Source: Altibacter lentus (GTDB taxonomy: Bacteria > Bacteroidota > Bacteroidia > Flavobacteriales > Flavobacteriaceae). Taken from it: a DNA stretch of 64,000 nucleotides. The stretch lies in assembly GCF_000746845.1 (NCBI RefSeq), contig NZ_KN050846.1, positions 317,394 through 381,393 of the forward strand, read 5' to 3'. Made by a program: the position numbers and the translations under genes. This document shows positions 41,723 through 52,243 of this stretch, piece after piece (position 1 is the first letter of the stretch; each line of letters starts with the position of its first letter). The notes beneath the pieces are model-generated. The model was given only the letters and a program-made list of their open reading frames with translations. It had not been told where the DNA came from and did no database searches.

Positions 41723-44137
41723 CTACCTTAACTTTGGAAAGTTCTTGGGGTCTGCTTCATGCATTATACGATAGACGGTTTCAAAAATATCTTCTGCTGA
41801 AGGTTTTGAAAAATAATCACCATCGGTTCCATAGGCCGGACGATGTGGTTTCGCAGCCAGGGTTTGCGGTTTGCTATCTAAATATTGGTACCCGTTTTGA
41901 ACATCCACGATTTCGTTCATAATATAGGCCGAAGCGCCACCGGGGACATCTTCGTCTATCACCAATAACCGATTGGTCTTACGGACGCTTTTTACCAGAT
42001 CTTGGTTGAGGTCCAAAGGTAATAGCGACTGCACGTCGATCACTTCGACATCGATCCCGACCTGTTGTAGTTCTTTTGCGGCGTCTTCGACAATACGCAG
42101 CGTGCTTCCGTAGGAAACGAGGGTAATGTCAGATCCTTCCTTTACAGTTTCCACGAGTCCTATAGGCGTTCGAAGCGATCCAAGGTTGTTAGGCATCTTC
42201 TCTTTTAAACGGTAGCCGTTCAAACACTCAACAATAAGTGCCGGTTCATCGGTTTCCAGCAGGGTGTTATAGAATCCTGCCGCCTTTGTCATATTCCTTG
42301 GCACTAAAATATACATCCCTCTAAGTAGGTGGACCAATCCACCCATTTGGGATCCGCTATGCCATATTCCTTCCAGGCGATGGCCCCGTGTACGAACAAT
42401 TAGAGGAGCTTTTTGGCGCCCTTTGGTGCGATAGCGCAGCGTAACAAGGTCATCACTCATGATTTGAAGACAATAGAGAATATAGTCCAGATACTGGATC
42501 TCGGCAATAGGACGTAAGCCTCGCATCGCCATGCCAATTCCTTGACCCAGGATAGTAGCTTCTCGAATTCCGGCGTCACTTACGCGGTATTCGCCATACT
42601 TTTCCTGCATGCCTTCAAGCCCTTGATTTACATCACCTATCTTGCCTGCATCCTCTCCAAATATAAGTACTTCAGGATGCTTCGAGAAGATCGCGTCAAA
42701 ATTATCTCTAAGGATCAATCGACCGTCCACTTCTTCGGCATCATCTGCGTATACCGGCGGTACCTCTTCGATCGTCGTGCCATTCTCTTCTGCTTCGGAA
42801 TAAAGGTCTGAGCTGTATTTAGGCTGAATGGTCTCAAAGTAATTCTCGATCCAGTCCAGTAATTGTCGTTTTTCTGAAGATTCTTCGTTCACCACATATC
42901 GAAGAGCTTTTCGAGTAGCAGCCGCAATGTTTCTGCGGAGGGGTTCCTTATCTGAAGCGAGCTCGTTCTTGATCTTCTCGATGAAGTTCTTATTGGAAGA
43001 GCTTTCTGCCAGATTCGCTAATAAAGTGATCGCTTCTTGTTGTTCTTTCCGTTGCGGTGCTAAGAAGGCTTCCCAGGCTGCTTTCTTTCCATCACGAACT
43101 TCTTTTTTAATGGACTTTTCGATCTCGTCGAGAGAAGCTTCGGTTGCAATATTATTTGCGATCATCCACTCGCGCATCTTTAAGTTGCAATCGTATTCAC
43201 GTTCCCACTGAAGTCGTTCTTCACTTTTATAGCGTTCGTGAGATCCACTGGTGGAGTGCCCTTGAGGTTGTGTAAGTTCAAGTACGTGGATCAATACCGG
43301 TACGTGCTCTTCACGAGCCAGTGCGCTTGCTTTTTGATAGGTTTCTATAAGGACAGGGTAGTCCCATCCTTTTACGCGCATGATCTCATAGCCTTGATCT
43401 TCCTCCGTACGTTGAAATCCTTTAAGGATCTCAGAGATATTCTCTTTAGTGGTTTGGTGTTTCGCATGTACTGAAATTCCATAGGCATCATCCCACACGC
43501 TCATGACCATAGGTACTTGTAATACGCCCGCGGCATTGATGGTTTCCCAAAACAAGCCTTCGCTGGTACTCGCATTTCCAATGGTTCCCCAGGCCACCTC
43601 GTTTCCATTGATGGAAAATGTTGTTTTATTTTTAATACCCTTTACATTACGGAAGATCTTGGATGCCTGTGCCAGACCTAATAGTCGTGGCATTTGTCCC
43701 GCAGTAGGAGAGATGTCGGCGCTGCTATTCTTCTGCGCAGTGAGATTCTTCCACTGGCCTTGGGCGTCCAGACTATGTGTGGCAAAATGACCACCCATTT
43801 GACGACCGGCACTCATAGGATCGGCCTCAAGATCGGTATGCGCATAGAGTCCGGCAAAGAACTGCTGTATGGAAAGTTCTCCAATGGCCATCATAAATGT
43901 TTGATCGCGGTAATACCCGCTTCGCCAATCTCCGTTTTTAAAAGCCTTTGCCCATGCGAGTTGCGGTACTTCCTTACCATCTCCAAAGATCCCGAACTTT
44001 GCCTTTCCCGTGAGGACCTCCCGTCGCCCCAGTAAACTGCATTCCCGACTGGTTACTGCAATTTTGTAGTCGTTCAAGACCTCGGCTTTAAAATCATCAA
44101 AAGAAAGTTCGCTATTCGTCTCCGGATTTGTTTGCAT
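41723..44137 (-). CDS. Fused 2-oxoacid dehydrogenase E1 (alpha-beta)
   Basis: About 804 residues from ATG 44137 (MQTNPETNSELS). The N-terminal part (1 to about 420) is E1-alpha: ThDP-binding AWGTIGNASTSEGLFWETINAA and DDAYGISVHAKHQTTKENI. The C-terminal part (about 470-806) is E1-beta: NFDAIFSKHPEVLIFGEDAGKIGDVNQGLEG, GIREATILGQGIGMAMRGLRPIAEIQY and LVSYGSTLRIVEDA. Such fusions occur in Bacteroidota. It probably decarboxylates branched-chain 2-oxoacids or pyruvate for an E2/E3 complex not encoded here. It is single, far from E2. Confidence 0.9.
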   Translation of the reverse strand: MQTNPETNSELSFDDFKAEVLNDYKIAVTSRECSLLGRREVLTGKAKFGIFGDGKEVPQLAWAKAFKNGDWRSGYYRDQTFMMAIGELSIQQFFAGLYAHTDLEADPMSAGRQMGGHFATHSLDAQGQWKNLTAQKNSSADISPTAGQMPRLLGLAQASKIFRNVKGIKNKTTFSINGNEVAWGTIGNASTSEGLFWETINAAGVLQVPMVMSVWDDAYGISVHAKHQTTKENISEILKGFQRTEEDQGYEIMRVKGWDYPVLIETYQKASALAREEHVPVLIHVLELTQPQGHSTSGSHERYKSEERLQWEREYDCNLKMREWMIANNIATEASLDEIEKSIKKEVRDGKKAAWEAFLAPQRKEQQEAITLLANLAESSSNKNFIEKIKNELASDKEPLRRNIAAATRKALRYVVNEESSEKRQLLDWIENYFETIQPKYSSDLYSEAEENGTTIEEVPPVYADDAEEVDGRLILRDNFDAIFSKHPEVLIFGEDAGKIGDVNQGLEGMQEKYGEYRVSDAGIREATILGQGIGMAMRGLRPIAEIQYLDYILYCLQIMSDDLVTLRYRTKGRQKAPLIVRTRGHRLEGIWHSGSQMGGLVHLLRGMYILVPRNMTKAAGFYNTLLETDEPALIVECLNGYRLKEKMPNNLGSLRTPIGLVETVKEGSDITLVSYGSTLRIVEDAAKELQQVGIDVEVIDVQSLLPLDLNQDLVKSVRKTNRLLVIDEDVPGGASAYIMNEIVDVQNGYQYLDSKPQTLAAKPHRPAYGTDGDYFSKPSAEDIFETVYRIMHEADPKNFPKLR

Positions 44138-44190
44138 CTTCAAAAAATTAGGGATTACAAAAGTAGCGAAAATGAGGCAATTTTGCAGGC

Positions 44191-44415
44191 TTAGGATTTA
44201 GATTTCGGTAATAGCTTCATAATTAGCAATCTCGCCAAGAGAAGAAAGGGGAGACCGTGCATTACTACATCAAACCAATCTGTTAATGTCATACCATTGG
44301 CACCGCCGGCGATCCATTTAATCTTTCCCCACAGGTGTGGTTCGGGAAAGAATGGTGCCAGCCCCAAGGTTAGGCATAAGAGTACAATGATGCGCCAGTC
44401 GTTAAAGAAACTCAT
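44191..44415 (-). CDS. Small two-helix membrane protein
   Basis: 74-76 residues; ATG at 44415 or 44421. Hydrophobic helix 1 (IIVLLCLTLGLAPFF) and helix 2 (VMHGLPFLLLARLLIMKLL) flank a short loop with HLWGKIKWIAGGANGM. Ends in a basic tail (PKSKS). A real, conserved-looking small inner-membrane protein of unknown function. It lies between the E1 fusion and the pseudo-peptidase gene on the same strand. Confidence 0.6.
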   Translation of the reverse strand: MSFFNDWRIIVLLCLTLGLAPFFPEPHLWGKIKWIAGGANGMTLTDWFDVVMHGLPFLLLARLLIMKLLPKSKS

Positions 44416-44461
44416 GAACAAAGATTTTTAGTGTATGCATACGTTTTTCAGAATCCAACCA

Positions 44462-47275
44462 TCAATACCACTCCCTCGTGAAAAGACTTAACAATGTCTT
44501 TATGTCCAGTGTGACGATAAAACGAACTTTTTGATCGTAGTTGGGTAGTCCCGGTTCCCACCCCAAATTAGAATAGAGAGGAAAGTACAGTTCAAAATAA
44601 TCTGCGACTAGGTTCGCTCGAATTCCGGTATCAAAAACTGCATTGGTGCCTCTGCCTTTATTATGGACCAAGCCCACATCTCCATACGCATAGATCCATT
44701 TCCAGATATTCGTGCTGGCATTCACGGTTGTGATCCAACTGTTGGCAAAGGCCGGTTCCAACTGCGACTTAAATCCACCTTCGGCGATTATAAGTTGCTG
44801 ACTGAATAAACCGGAATCTTCGCTTCTTCCGTAATAATTATAATCCAGGAGATAATCGGTAGGTCTGTCCAGCGCAAAGCTGAAGAAATCTTCATCTTCC
44901 CGGGTATCGTTAAAGACAAAGATGCCCGCAAAGAATCGCAGATTCAATTGGCGGTTGTTCAAAAATAATTTTCGGTATTCTAAGGTAGTGGAAATTTTAC
45001 TGAATTTAGCTGAGATCTGATAATCCACAACTCCTCTGAAATAATTGATCAGGTTAGGATTAGAATACACATATTGCAGGTCGAAAACACTATAATTGGG
45101 GTCTTGATCCGGGTCCATAGGATTGTCGTCTCTAAAAATGTTGACACTCCTTAAATTAATGAATTGTTTTTCATTATTCCGCAGGTCCTCATTTCTGAAA
45201 GCAAACGTCATAAAGGGAGTGAACTTTCGGAAAAAGAGGTCTTCGTCGTAGGACAGATAGCTTCCGGCGATCCCGTACCGCATAGCATACAGCGGCTGGT
45301 CCTTAAATTGTTGTGTGTAGATAAGCGAACCACTTCCCAGTAAGGTGTTGGAACGCAATCCAAGCTTCGGTGTGAAATTGTAATGAAAAGCCTTCGGAAG
45401 TACGGTTTTATTATAAAGTTTTGCTCCAAGGATCAAACCATCGTAGAGATTGTAATCGAATTCGGGCATAAAAAACAACTGATTGTACCTCGAGTCACCT
45501 ACATCCTGAAAAAGGCGGAATTGGACCGGACGGTTCAACAGACCTGAGACATTATGGTAATTATTTCGCTGGTTATATTCCGGGATGATCTCCTCGTAAT
45601 TAAGTACTAATTTTCGAATATCCTTGGCAGGAACCATGACCGTTGCGGTAGAGTCGACAGGTAAAAGCCATTGTTTGAAAACGATACTTTCTTTATTGAT
45701 ACCGTATAGCGAAACAGGCATGGAATTATTGCGTAAGTTCTTCACCAAAACCTCTAATGAGTCCCCTCGTTTTCGGACTTTCTTTATCTTAAAATCAATA
45801 GTGGTATGTGTTCCCACATAGTCGTCAAAGAACCAATCGATAGGTAACGTAGTGTTTGCAGTAAGTGTCTCTTTAAACTGCCCGGAGGTTACAGGCTTTA
45901 ATCGATAATTCGCATAGAACTCCTTGATCGCATTATTCAATTGGTCCCTCCCTAAATAGTCGGCTACATAATCCAGTCCGTCACCACCGTAATAGTCACC
46001 TGCAATGTTCTTATTGAACTTTACCAGAGAGTCTTTAGGGGTCGTAAGCGCTTGATTCAAATTATTTCGCGCCATATTGAGATAGAGAAGCGGGTATTGA
46101 TCATTGAATTCCAGCTTCGACGCATGCGACCAGCGGATCACCCAAAAGTTGCTAAGGTTTCCAATGATCTTCATTTTTGGGTAATAGGTTTCCACATAAT
46201 CCATCATTAAATAGATCTGTAGAGCTCCCGTGAGCCAGTAATCATTGCGAGGGTGAAGAGGAAGTGTATTCTCTATATAGTTTCGGGTGATGGCCTTAAG
46301 CTGTTCCATGTCGTATTCGAAACCATCGGGGAACGGACTAATAAAATCGGGAAGCTGATTTAAACCATAAACAGGATTATTCTTATAGTCTGACTCACTG
46401 ATTACCATCTTTTCGAAAGGATATTCACCTAACCTGTTCTCTAAGAAATAAGTGATTCGGTCTATCAATAAGGCTTTTATAGGAGGTGACACTTTCTTAT
46501 CCTCTAGATTTGTGATCACCTCAACACGATCTGTCACCACACTTTTAAAATTCGATTGTTGTTCTAAATGTACGATCGCTTTGACTCGATCTGCACCTTC
46601 GAGTCGTGTTGTTTTCGTTTTTTCGGAAATGGTTTCAGAAACAACTGTAAGATCTGATATCACATGGTAGCGCAGGGGCGTATGGAATGTGATCGTAAAG
46701 TGAGAGGGCAGTAAATACAGGTCGTCCGTATTTTTGTTGCTGTACGCCTGCCATTCACCATTGTACACAGCCGGAGATATATACCAATGCTGTAATCTAT
46801 AGTCATTTTCACGCGTCACACCGTATCTCGTGAACTTATCGCTGGGGATCTTGATCGTATAAAGAAATTTTAATGTTACTTCCTGGTCGGGGAGCAACGG
46901 TTCCGGCAAAGCTACTTTTAAAATATCCACGGCTTCACCACGTTCCCATTCCAGCGGAAGTCCTGTGGCATTGGCAATGCTAAATACTGTCGTGCTGCCG
47001 CGATCTTCTTTTTTTTCAAAATGGAAGGAACTGTCGTAATTTTCGGCAAATCGCTTCGCTAAAGGGGTGGTCTTATTCGAAAAACTATTGGCCCAATCGT
47101 TAAAATAGATGGTCGAAAGTGGCGTGTTGGATGTGTTCCTGAAAGTGACCTGCTGCTTGATATTCACTTCCTTCTTTGCGGGATCCAGGGTAGCATCTAT
47201 AACAATGTCGTGCTGGGCAAACAGGCTCACTGTCCAGCAACAAAAAACAAGTATTAAAAGGCGTTTGAGGATCAA
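44462..47275 (-). CDS. M1-like pseudo-peptidase fused to an outer-membrane barrel
   Basis: 937 residues with signal peptide (1-21, SLFAQ), starting at TTG. The N-terminal half has the M1 aminopeptidase fold: an N-terminal beta domain (DIVIDATLDPAKKEVNIKQQVTFRN) and a catalytic-like helical domain with LGEYPFEKMVI and NDYWLTGALQIYLMMDY where WLxEGxAxY should be. The zinc motif HExxH and the second Glu are missing, so it should be inactive. The second half is a series of amphipathic strands ending in VRFIVTLDIKTLLSLFTREWY, typical of an outer-membrane barrel with a C-terminal aromatic. It overlaps the upstream gene by 4 bp. Confidence 0.75.
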   Translation of the reverse strand: MILKRLLILVFCCWTVSLFAQHDIVIDATLDPAKKEVNIKQQVTFRNTSNTPLSTIYFNDWANSFSNKTTPLAKRFAENYDSSFHFEKKEDRGSTTVFSIANATGLPLEWERGEAVDILKVALPEPLLPDQEVTLKFLYTIKIPSDKFTRYGVTRENDYRLQHWYISPAVYNGEWQAYSNKNTDDLYLLPSHFTITFHTPLRYHVISDLTVVSETISEKTKTTRLEGADRVKAIVHLEQQSNFKSVVTDRVEVITNLEDKKVSPPIKALLIDRITYFLENRLGEYPFEKMVISESDYKNNPVYGLNQLPDFISPFPDGFEYDMEQLKAITRNYIENTLPLHPRNDYWLTGALQIYLMMDYVETYYPKMKIIGNLSNFWVIRWSHASKLEFNDQYPLLYLNMARNNLNQALTTPKDSLVKFNKNIAGDYYGGDGLDYVADYLGRDQLNNAIKEFYANYRLKPVTSGQFKETLTANTTLPIDWFFDDYVGTHTTIDFKIKKVRKRGDSLEVLVKNLRNNSMPVSLYGINKESIVFKQWLLPVDSTATVMVPAKDIRKLVLNYEEIIPEYNQRNNYHNVSGLLNRPVQFRLFQDVGDSRYNQLFFMPEFDYNLYDGLILGAKLYNKTVLPKAFHYNFTPKLGLRSNTLLGSGSLIYTQQFKDQPLYAMRYGIAGSYLSYDEDLFFRKFTPFMTFAFRNEDLRNNEKQFINLRSVNIFRDDNPMDPDQDPNYSVFDLQYVYSNPNLINYFRGVVDYQISAKFSKISTTLEYRKLFLNNRQLNLRFFAGIFVFNDTREDEDFFSFALDRPTDYLLDYNYYGRSEDSGLFSQQLIIAEGGFKSQLEPAFANSWITTVNASTNIWKWIYAYGDVGLVHNKGRGTNAVFDTGIRANLVADYFELYFPLYSNLGWEPGLPNYDQKVRFIVTLDIKTLLSLFTREWY

Positions 47276-48516
47276 GAAGTCTTAAGAAATTTGAGAGGTT
47301 TACTGCCGGGAACCCTGTTTTTTATATAATAGATGCCGTTGGCAAGATGCGCTACCGGTATTGTGATTGCTTCGGAAGCAGCACTGTTCACGGTCATCAA
47401 CCGCTGCCCCAACACGTTATAAATGTCAAAGGTCATTGGCTCCACAAACCCATCTATTTGTACGGAAAGTATTTCCGAAGCAATAGTATGCTCGAGACGG
47501 AAACCGCTTTCAGATGAATGTATGTCTGCCACGCCAAGAACGATCTGTCTGTCGGTTTCCAATTCCATCACCACAGGAAGATGATCGCTCATGCTGAATA
47601 ATGAATTTCGTAATAACTGACCGTACACTCCATCACAAGAGGCGTCGCTAATGTCGTTATTGTAACAGTTCCCGTTATTTCCGAAGGCTTTGTACGTATC
47701 CGGCACATAGCGCAAGGTAGGATCTGAGGTCATATTCTGGGAGATCATTATAAAGTCGAAACGGTCATCCAAGCCGCCACCGGCACCGGCACCGAAAGTT
47801 CCCGAACTTATACGGGTACTCTGGGTATGGATGTCTTGGAAGGCGATGTTATTATTCCAGTCCCCGGGACGATCGATAGGGTCGGCCATGGTGATATTAT
47901 TGGAGGTGTCCAGAAGCTCCTGATAGGCGGGTTCGTTAGCATCATACAAATTAAGGTCTCCGGCGAAGATCACGTATGCATTTGGGTCGATGGTGCTTAA
48001 GTAATCTGTAAAAGCAGTGACCATATCCAAACGCTGTGCTTCATTACTGCTTCCTTGACTGGATTTTAAATGGGTCACGAATATTTCTAAGAATACCGGA
48101 TTGGTGGTTCCGTCTGTGGTGCTAAGTTTTAACCTGTAGTGGTTGATATCACGAATATTGGTAGTGATCACTTCCGAAGATTCCAGTGTAAACATTCCTG
48201 TCCTGAAAAAAAGTAACTGTTGCAAGTTAGAGGAACCCGATTGATTAAGCACGAAGGGTGCGCGCGAATACTGGCCGTCACCGTCATTTAAAGAAATATC
48301 CAAGATTAGATCTGCGCCAACTTCGTTTTCAAGTTCACACACCATAAAGATATCGGGTTCGTAATCGTTCAAGACATTACGAAGTATCTCCGAACGACTT
48401 CCCGGCAAGGCAGAGGGGAACTCCAGTAAATTATAGAACATGGTCTTGATCACTTCCTGGGCAGAAAGTGTAAAACCGAAGAAGATAAAAGCAATATATA
48501 GACCTTTTTTCAGCAT
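47272..48516 (-). CDS. Secreted endonuclease/exonuclease/phosphatase-family protein with T9SS domain
   Basis: 414 residues from ATG 48516; a TTG one codon earlier is possible. A signal peptide is followed by an EEP-fold domain: FMVCELENEVGADLIL (catalytic Glu), VTHLKSSQGSSNEAQR, FAGDLNLYDANEPAYQELL (Asp-Asn) and the terminal SMSDHLPVVMEL (DH). A T9SS-type tail (NVLGQRLMTVNSAASEAI, then YYIKN) ends the protein. Probably an extracellular nuclease or phosphoesterase. It is followed with a 4-bp overlap by the pseudo-M1/barrel gene, so the two are co-translated. Confidence 0.9.
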   Translation of the reverse strand: MLKKGLYIAFIFFGFTLSAQEVIKTMFYNLLEFPSALPGSRSEILRNVLNDYEPDIFMVCELENEVGADLILDISLNDGDGQYSRAPFVLNQSGSSNLQQLLFFRTGMFTLESSEVITTNIRDINHYRLKLSTTDGTTNPVFLEIFVTHLKSSQGSSNEAQRLDMVTAFTDYLSTIDPNAYVIFAGDLNLYDANEPAYQELLDTSNNITMADPIDRPGDWNNNIAFQDIHTQSTRISSGTFGAGAGGGLDDRFDFIMISQNMTSDPTLRYVPDTYKAFGNNGNCYNNDISDASCDGVYGQLLRNSLFSMSDHLPVVMELETDRQIVLGVADIHSSESGFRLEHTIASEILSVQIDGFVEPMTFDIYNVLGQRLMTVNSAASEAITIPVAHLANGIYYIKNRVPGSKPLKFLKTS

Positions 48517-48535
48517 CAATTAGGGGCGTTGTAAA

Positions 48536-49225
48536 TTAGAAATTCGGACTTAAGTTATATTTATCGTAGAAGCTATTGAGGATGTCCAGCACCTCATCTT
48601 CTGTATCCACGACATGAACCAGGTCCATATCTTCCGGGCTAATGTTGTTGTTCATCTCAAGCAGGGTATTTTTGATCCAATCCATGAGACCGCTCCAAAA
48701 TTCGGTGCCGACCAGGATTAGCGGGAACTTGTCGATCTTATGGGTCTGAATGAGGGTGAAGGCTTCAAAGAACTCATCCAATGTGCCAAATCCGCCCGGC
48801 ATGACCACAAAGCCCTGAGAATATTTTACAAACATTACCTTTCGTACAAAGAAATAGTCAAAGTCTATGCTTTTGTCACTATCGATGTACGGATTGTCAT
48901 GTTGCTCGAACGGAAGGGTAATGTTGAGCCCTACCGAAGTTCCGCCCGCCAGGTGTGCACCCTTGTTACCGGCTTCCATGATCCCGGGGCCACCGCCCGT
49001 GATCACACCGTAACCGTTCTCTGTGATTTTTTTAGCAATGCGTTCGGCCAGTTTGTAATATTTATGATTCGGTTTGGTACGTGCAGATCCGAAGATCGAC
49101 ACACAGGGACCAATACGACTCATTTTCTCGTAACCATTCACAAACTCTCCCATGATCTTAAAGATCGCCCAGGAGTCGTTCGTCTTTACTTCGTTCCAGT
49201 TTTTCGGAGTATTCTCGTGTCTCAT
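48536..49225 (-). CDS. LOG family protein (TIGR00730)
   Basis: 229 residues from ATG 49225 (MRHENTPKNWNEV). Rossmann fold with the LOG signature: VSIFGSARTKPNHKYYKLAERIAKKI, GYGVITGGGPGIMEAGNKGAHLAGGTSVG and the PGGFGTLDEFFEAFT motif (PGGxGTxxE), including the catalytic Arg-like and Glu residues. Members hydrolyse nucleoside 5'-monophosphates (cytokinin-activating LOG, AMP nucleosidase/PpnN). Which nucleotide is used here is unknown. It lies 20 bp upstream of the secreted nuclease gene on the same strand. Confidence 0.93.
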   Translation of the reverse strand: MRHENTPKNWNEVKTNDSWAIFKIMGEFVNGYEKMSRIGPCVSIFGSARTKPNHKYYKLAERIAKKITENGYGVITGGGPGIMEAGNKGAHLAGGTSVGLNITLPFEQHDNPYIDSDKSIDFDYFFVRKVMFVKYSQGFVVMPGGFGTLDEFFEAFTLIQTHKIDKFPLILVGTEFWSGLMDWIKNTLLEMNNNISPEDMDLVHVVDTEDEVLDILNSFYDKYNLSPNF

Positions 49226-49317
49226 GAATTCGTTTTCTTTCTTCCGTTGTGAACCGGTCACCGGGTCACATAGTTATAACAATTTGTCATGGGTTTCCCC
49301 TAAACAAGGCTGGGCCG

Positions 49318-52149
49318 CTAATGTAATTCTTTTTTAAGGAAACGTGCGGTATAGCTTTTTTTATCTTTTATCAATTCCTCCGGTGTTCCAAGGGCCATGA
49401 TCTCACCGCCTTTTTTACCTCCTTCGGGACCAATATCTATAATATAATCAACGGTTTTAATGACATCCAGATTGTGTTCAATGATCACTACCGTATTCCC
49501 TTTGTCCACTAATTTGTTCAAGACCAGCAGTAACACCCTAATATCCTCAAAATGCAGACCGGTGGTAGGTTCGTCCAAGATATAGAACGTATTCCCGGTA
49601 TCTCTTTTTGAGAGTTCCGTGGCCAGTTTAATTCGCTGAGCTTCTCCGCCGGAGAGCGTGGTGGATTGTTGACCTAACGTAATATAGCCCAGTCCAACAT
49701 CTTTTATTGTCTTAAGTTTTCGGTAAATCTTCGGGATGGGTTCAAAAAAAGCACATGCCTCATTAATGGTCATTTCCAGCACATCATGAATGGATTTTCC
49801 TTTGTAACGGACCTCCAGAGTTTCTCTGTTAAAACGTTTTCCCTGGCAGGTCTCGCATTCAACATACACATCCGGTAAAAAATTCATCTCGATCACCCGC
49901 AGACCACCACCCTTGCAGGTCTCACAACGTCCGCCGGCGACATTAAAACTAAAACGCCCCGGCTTGTAGCCACGAATCATGGCCTCCGGTACTTTAGCGA
50001 ATAGATTCCTTATTTCTGAAAACACTCCGGTATAGGTTGCAGGATTGGAACGGGGTGTTCTTCCAATAGGTGATTGATTGATATCTATGACCTTATCGAT
50101 ATGTTTAAGTCCGTCGATCTTTTTATAAGGCATGGGCTTCTTCACACCATTAAAGAAGTGTGCGTTGAGAATAGGGTACAGGGTCTCATTGATGAGGGTG
50201 GATTTTCCACTGCCGGAAACACCTGTAACACCAATCATAGTGCCCAACGGAAAGCTCACACTCACATTCTTTAGATTATTTCCCGTCGCTCCGGTAAGAC
50301 TTAGGATCTTTCCGTTGCCTTCTCTCCGTTTCTTCGGAATTTCGATCTCTTTCGTTCCATTTAGGTAATCGGCCGTAAGGGTATGCTGTTTTTTTATTTC
50401 TGAAGGAGTCCCCTCCGAAACGATTTCCCCGCCATGACGACCTGCTGCAGGACCAATATCGATCACATAATCGGCGTGTTCGATCATATCCTTATCATGT
50501 TCTACCACAATGACCGAATTCCCAATGTCCCGAAGCTGGATCAATGAATGGATCAACTTTTCATTGTCCCTTTGGTGTAGACCAATACTTGGTTCATCCA
50601 AAATATATAGCACCCCTACTAACTGAGATCCAATTTGTGTCGCTAGTCGAATACGCTGTGCTTCCCCTCCCGAAAGTGATTTAGAGCTTCGGTCCAGTGC
50701 AAGGTAAGTAAGTCCAACATCCACTAAGAACTGCAAGCGGGAACGCACTTCTTTTATGATCTCTGAAGCGATCTTGCGTTGTGTTTCAGAAAGCTTCGCT
50801 TCTAAGGTTGCGAACCAGGCGGCCAGTTCGACCACGTCCATGTGGGCAAGTTCGGCAATGTTCTTTCCGTTCACCTTAAAATAGAGCGATTCCTTCCGAA
50901 GCCGTGAACCTTCGCATTCCGGACAAGCGATCTTATTCATGTATTCTTTGGCCCATCGCTTCAGGGATTTTGATTCGTTGGCCTCATAGGTGTTTTGAAG
51001 AAAGGTCGCAACACCTTCAAAATCGATCTTATAGTTTCGAGTGATCCCAAGTGTCTTGGACTCGATATCAAATTTTTCATTACCGCCGTAAAAGATCATT
51101 TGTTGTGCGGCTTCGGGGATGCTTTCAAACGGATCACTTAATTTGAAATTGTAGCGTTCTGCGATCAATTCGAGTTGTTTGAACACCCAATTGCTCTTTT
51201 GCGGACCGTGAGGGGCTAAAGCACCTTGTTTTATGGACAGTTGTTTGTTGGGAACGATCTTATCGAGATTCACTTCGTATAATTTACCCAATCCCTTACA
51301 GTTTGGGCACATTCCTTTTGGCGAGTTGAAGGAGAAATTATTGGGTTCGGGGTTGGGGTAAGAGACACCACTCGTGGGACACATGAGCGATCTGCTGAAA
51401 TACCGTACAGCATTTGTCTCGTTATCAAGTACCATGAGTACATCATCCCCATGATACATGGCTGTAACGATCGTTTCGGACAAACGCTTGTCGTTTTCGG
51501 TGTCCTCAGAGATTTTGAGTCGGTCCACTACGATCTCAATATCATGGGTTTTGTAACGGTCGATCTTCATCCCTTTGGTAAGATCCAGTACTTCGCCGTC
51601 CACCCTAACTTTTAAAAATCCCTGCTTCGCGATCTGCTCAAACAATTCTCTGTAATGTCCTTTTCGAGAACGAATCACAGGAGCTAGTACGCTTACCTTC
51701 TTGTCTTTAAATTCTTCAATAATAAGCTGCTTTATCTGTTCGTCGTTGTAGCTTACCATTTTTTCTCCCGTATTATAACTGTAGGCATCGCTGGCACGTG
51801 CATAGAATAGACGAAGAAAATCGTATATCTCTGTAATGGTTCCTACAGTAGAACGAGGACTTTTGCTGGTGGTTTTTTGCTCAATGGCAATTACAGGAGA
51901 CAAACCGTCTATCTTATCCACATCCGGCCGTTCCAGACTGCCTAGGAATTGGCGGGCATACGCCGAAAAGGTCTCTATGTAGCGACGCTGACCTTCTGCG
52001 TAGATCGTATCGAAGGCCAATGAAGATTTTCCGCTGCCCGAAAGCCCTGTTATTACCACCAATTTTTCACGGGGAATGCGAACATCAATGTCTTTTAAAT
52101 TGTGAACTCGTGCCCCGAGAACTTCAATAAAATCTTCATTTTTTATCAT
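49318..52149 (-). CDS. uvrA: Excinuclease ABC subunit A
   Basis: 943 residues from ATG 52149 ([20 protein letters not shown]). Two ABC ATPase halves: [20 protein letters not shown] with ... [17 protein letters not shown], and [15 protein letters not shown] with [17 protein letters not shown]. Zinc fingers are present ([36 protein letters not shown]). UvrA recognises damaged DNA and loads UvrB in nucleotide excision repair. The gene is solitary; uvrB and uvrC are not in the window. Confidence 0.98.
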   Translation of the reverse strand: MIKNEDFIEVLGARVHNLKDIDVRIPREKLVVITGLSGSGKSSLAFDTIYAEGQRRYIETFSAYARQFLGSLERPDVDKIDGLSPVIAIEQKTTSKSPRSTVGTITEIYDFLRLFYARASDAYSYNTGEKMVSYNDEQIKQLIIEEFKDKKVSVLAPVIRSRKGHYRELFEQIAKQGFLKVRVDGEVLDLTKGMKIDRYKTHDIEIVVDRLKISEDTENDKRLSETIVTAMYHGDDVLMVLDNETNAVRYFSRSLMCPTSGVSYPNPEPNNFSFNSPKGMCPNCKGLGKLYEVNLDKIVPNKQLSIKQGALAPHGPQKSNWVFKQLELIAERYNFKLSDPFESIPEAAQQMIFYGGNEKFDIESKTLGITRNYKIDFEGVATFLQNTYEANESKSLKRWAKEYMNKIACPECEGSRLRKESLYFKVNGKNIAELAHMDVVELAAWFATLEAKLSETQRKIASEIIKEVRSRLQFLVDVGLTYLALDRSSKSLSGGEAQRIRLATQIGSQLVGVLYILDEPSIGLHQRDNEKLIHSLIQLRDIGNSVIVVEHDKDMIEHADYVIDIGPAAGRHGGEIVSEGTPSEIKKQHTLTADYLNGTKEIEIPKKRREGNGKILSLTGATGNNLKNVSVSFPLGTMIGVTGVSGSGKSTLINETLYPILNAHFFNGVKKPMPYKKIDGLKHIDKVIDINQSPIGRTPRSNPATYTGVFSEIRNLFAKVPEAMIRGYKPGRFSFNVAGGRCETCKGGGLRVIEMNFLPDVYVECETCQGKRFNRETLEVRYKGKSIHDVLEMTINEACAFFEPIPKIYRKLKTIKDVGLGYITLGQQSTTLSGGEAQRIKLATELSKRDTGNTFYILDEPTTGLHFEDIRVLLLVLNKLVDKGNTVVIIEHNLDVIKTVDYIIDIGPEGGKKGGEIMALGTPEELIKDKKSYTARFLKKELH

Positions 52150-52243
52150 AGTTTGCAAAGGTACTCAATTGATATGAAAATTTAGAAGGCATCCCAGCGT
52201 CAAGGTGTTAATTTTCAGAAGAAATTTTTAAAAAAGGAATGAC

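Noticed and set aside
44462-47275. Active M1 aminopeptidase
   Set aside because: No HExxH and no second zinc-ligand Glu in the sequence.
49318-52149. Damage operator upstream of uvrA
   Set aside because: No copy of the TTGGAATATWTCCA palindrome was found before uvrA.
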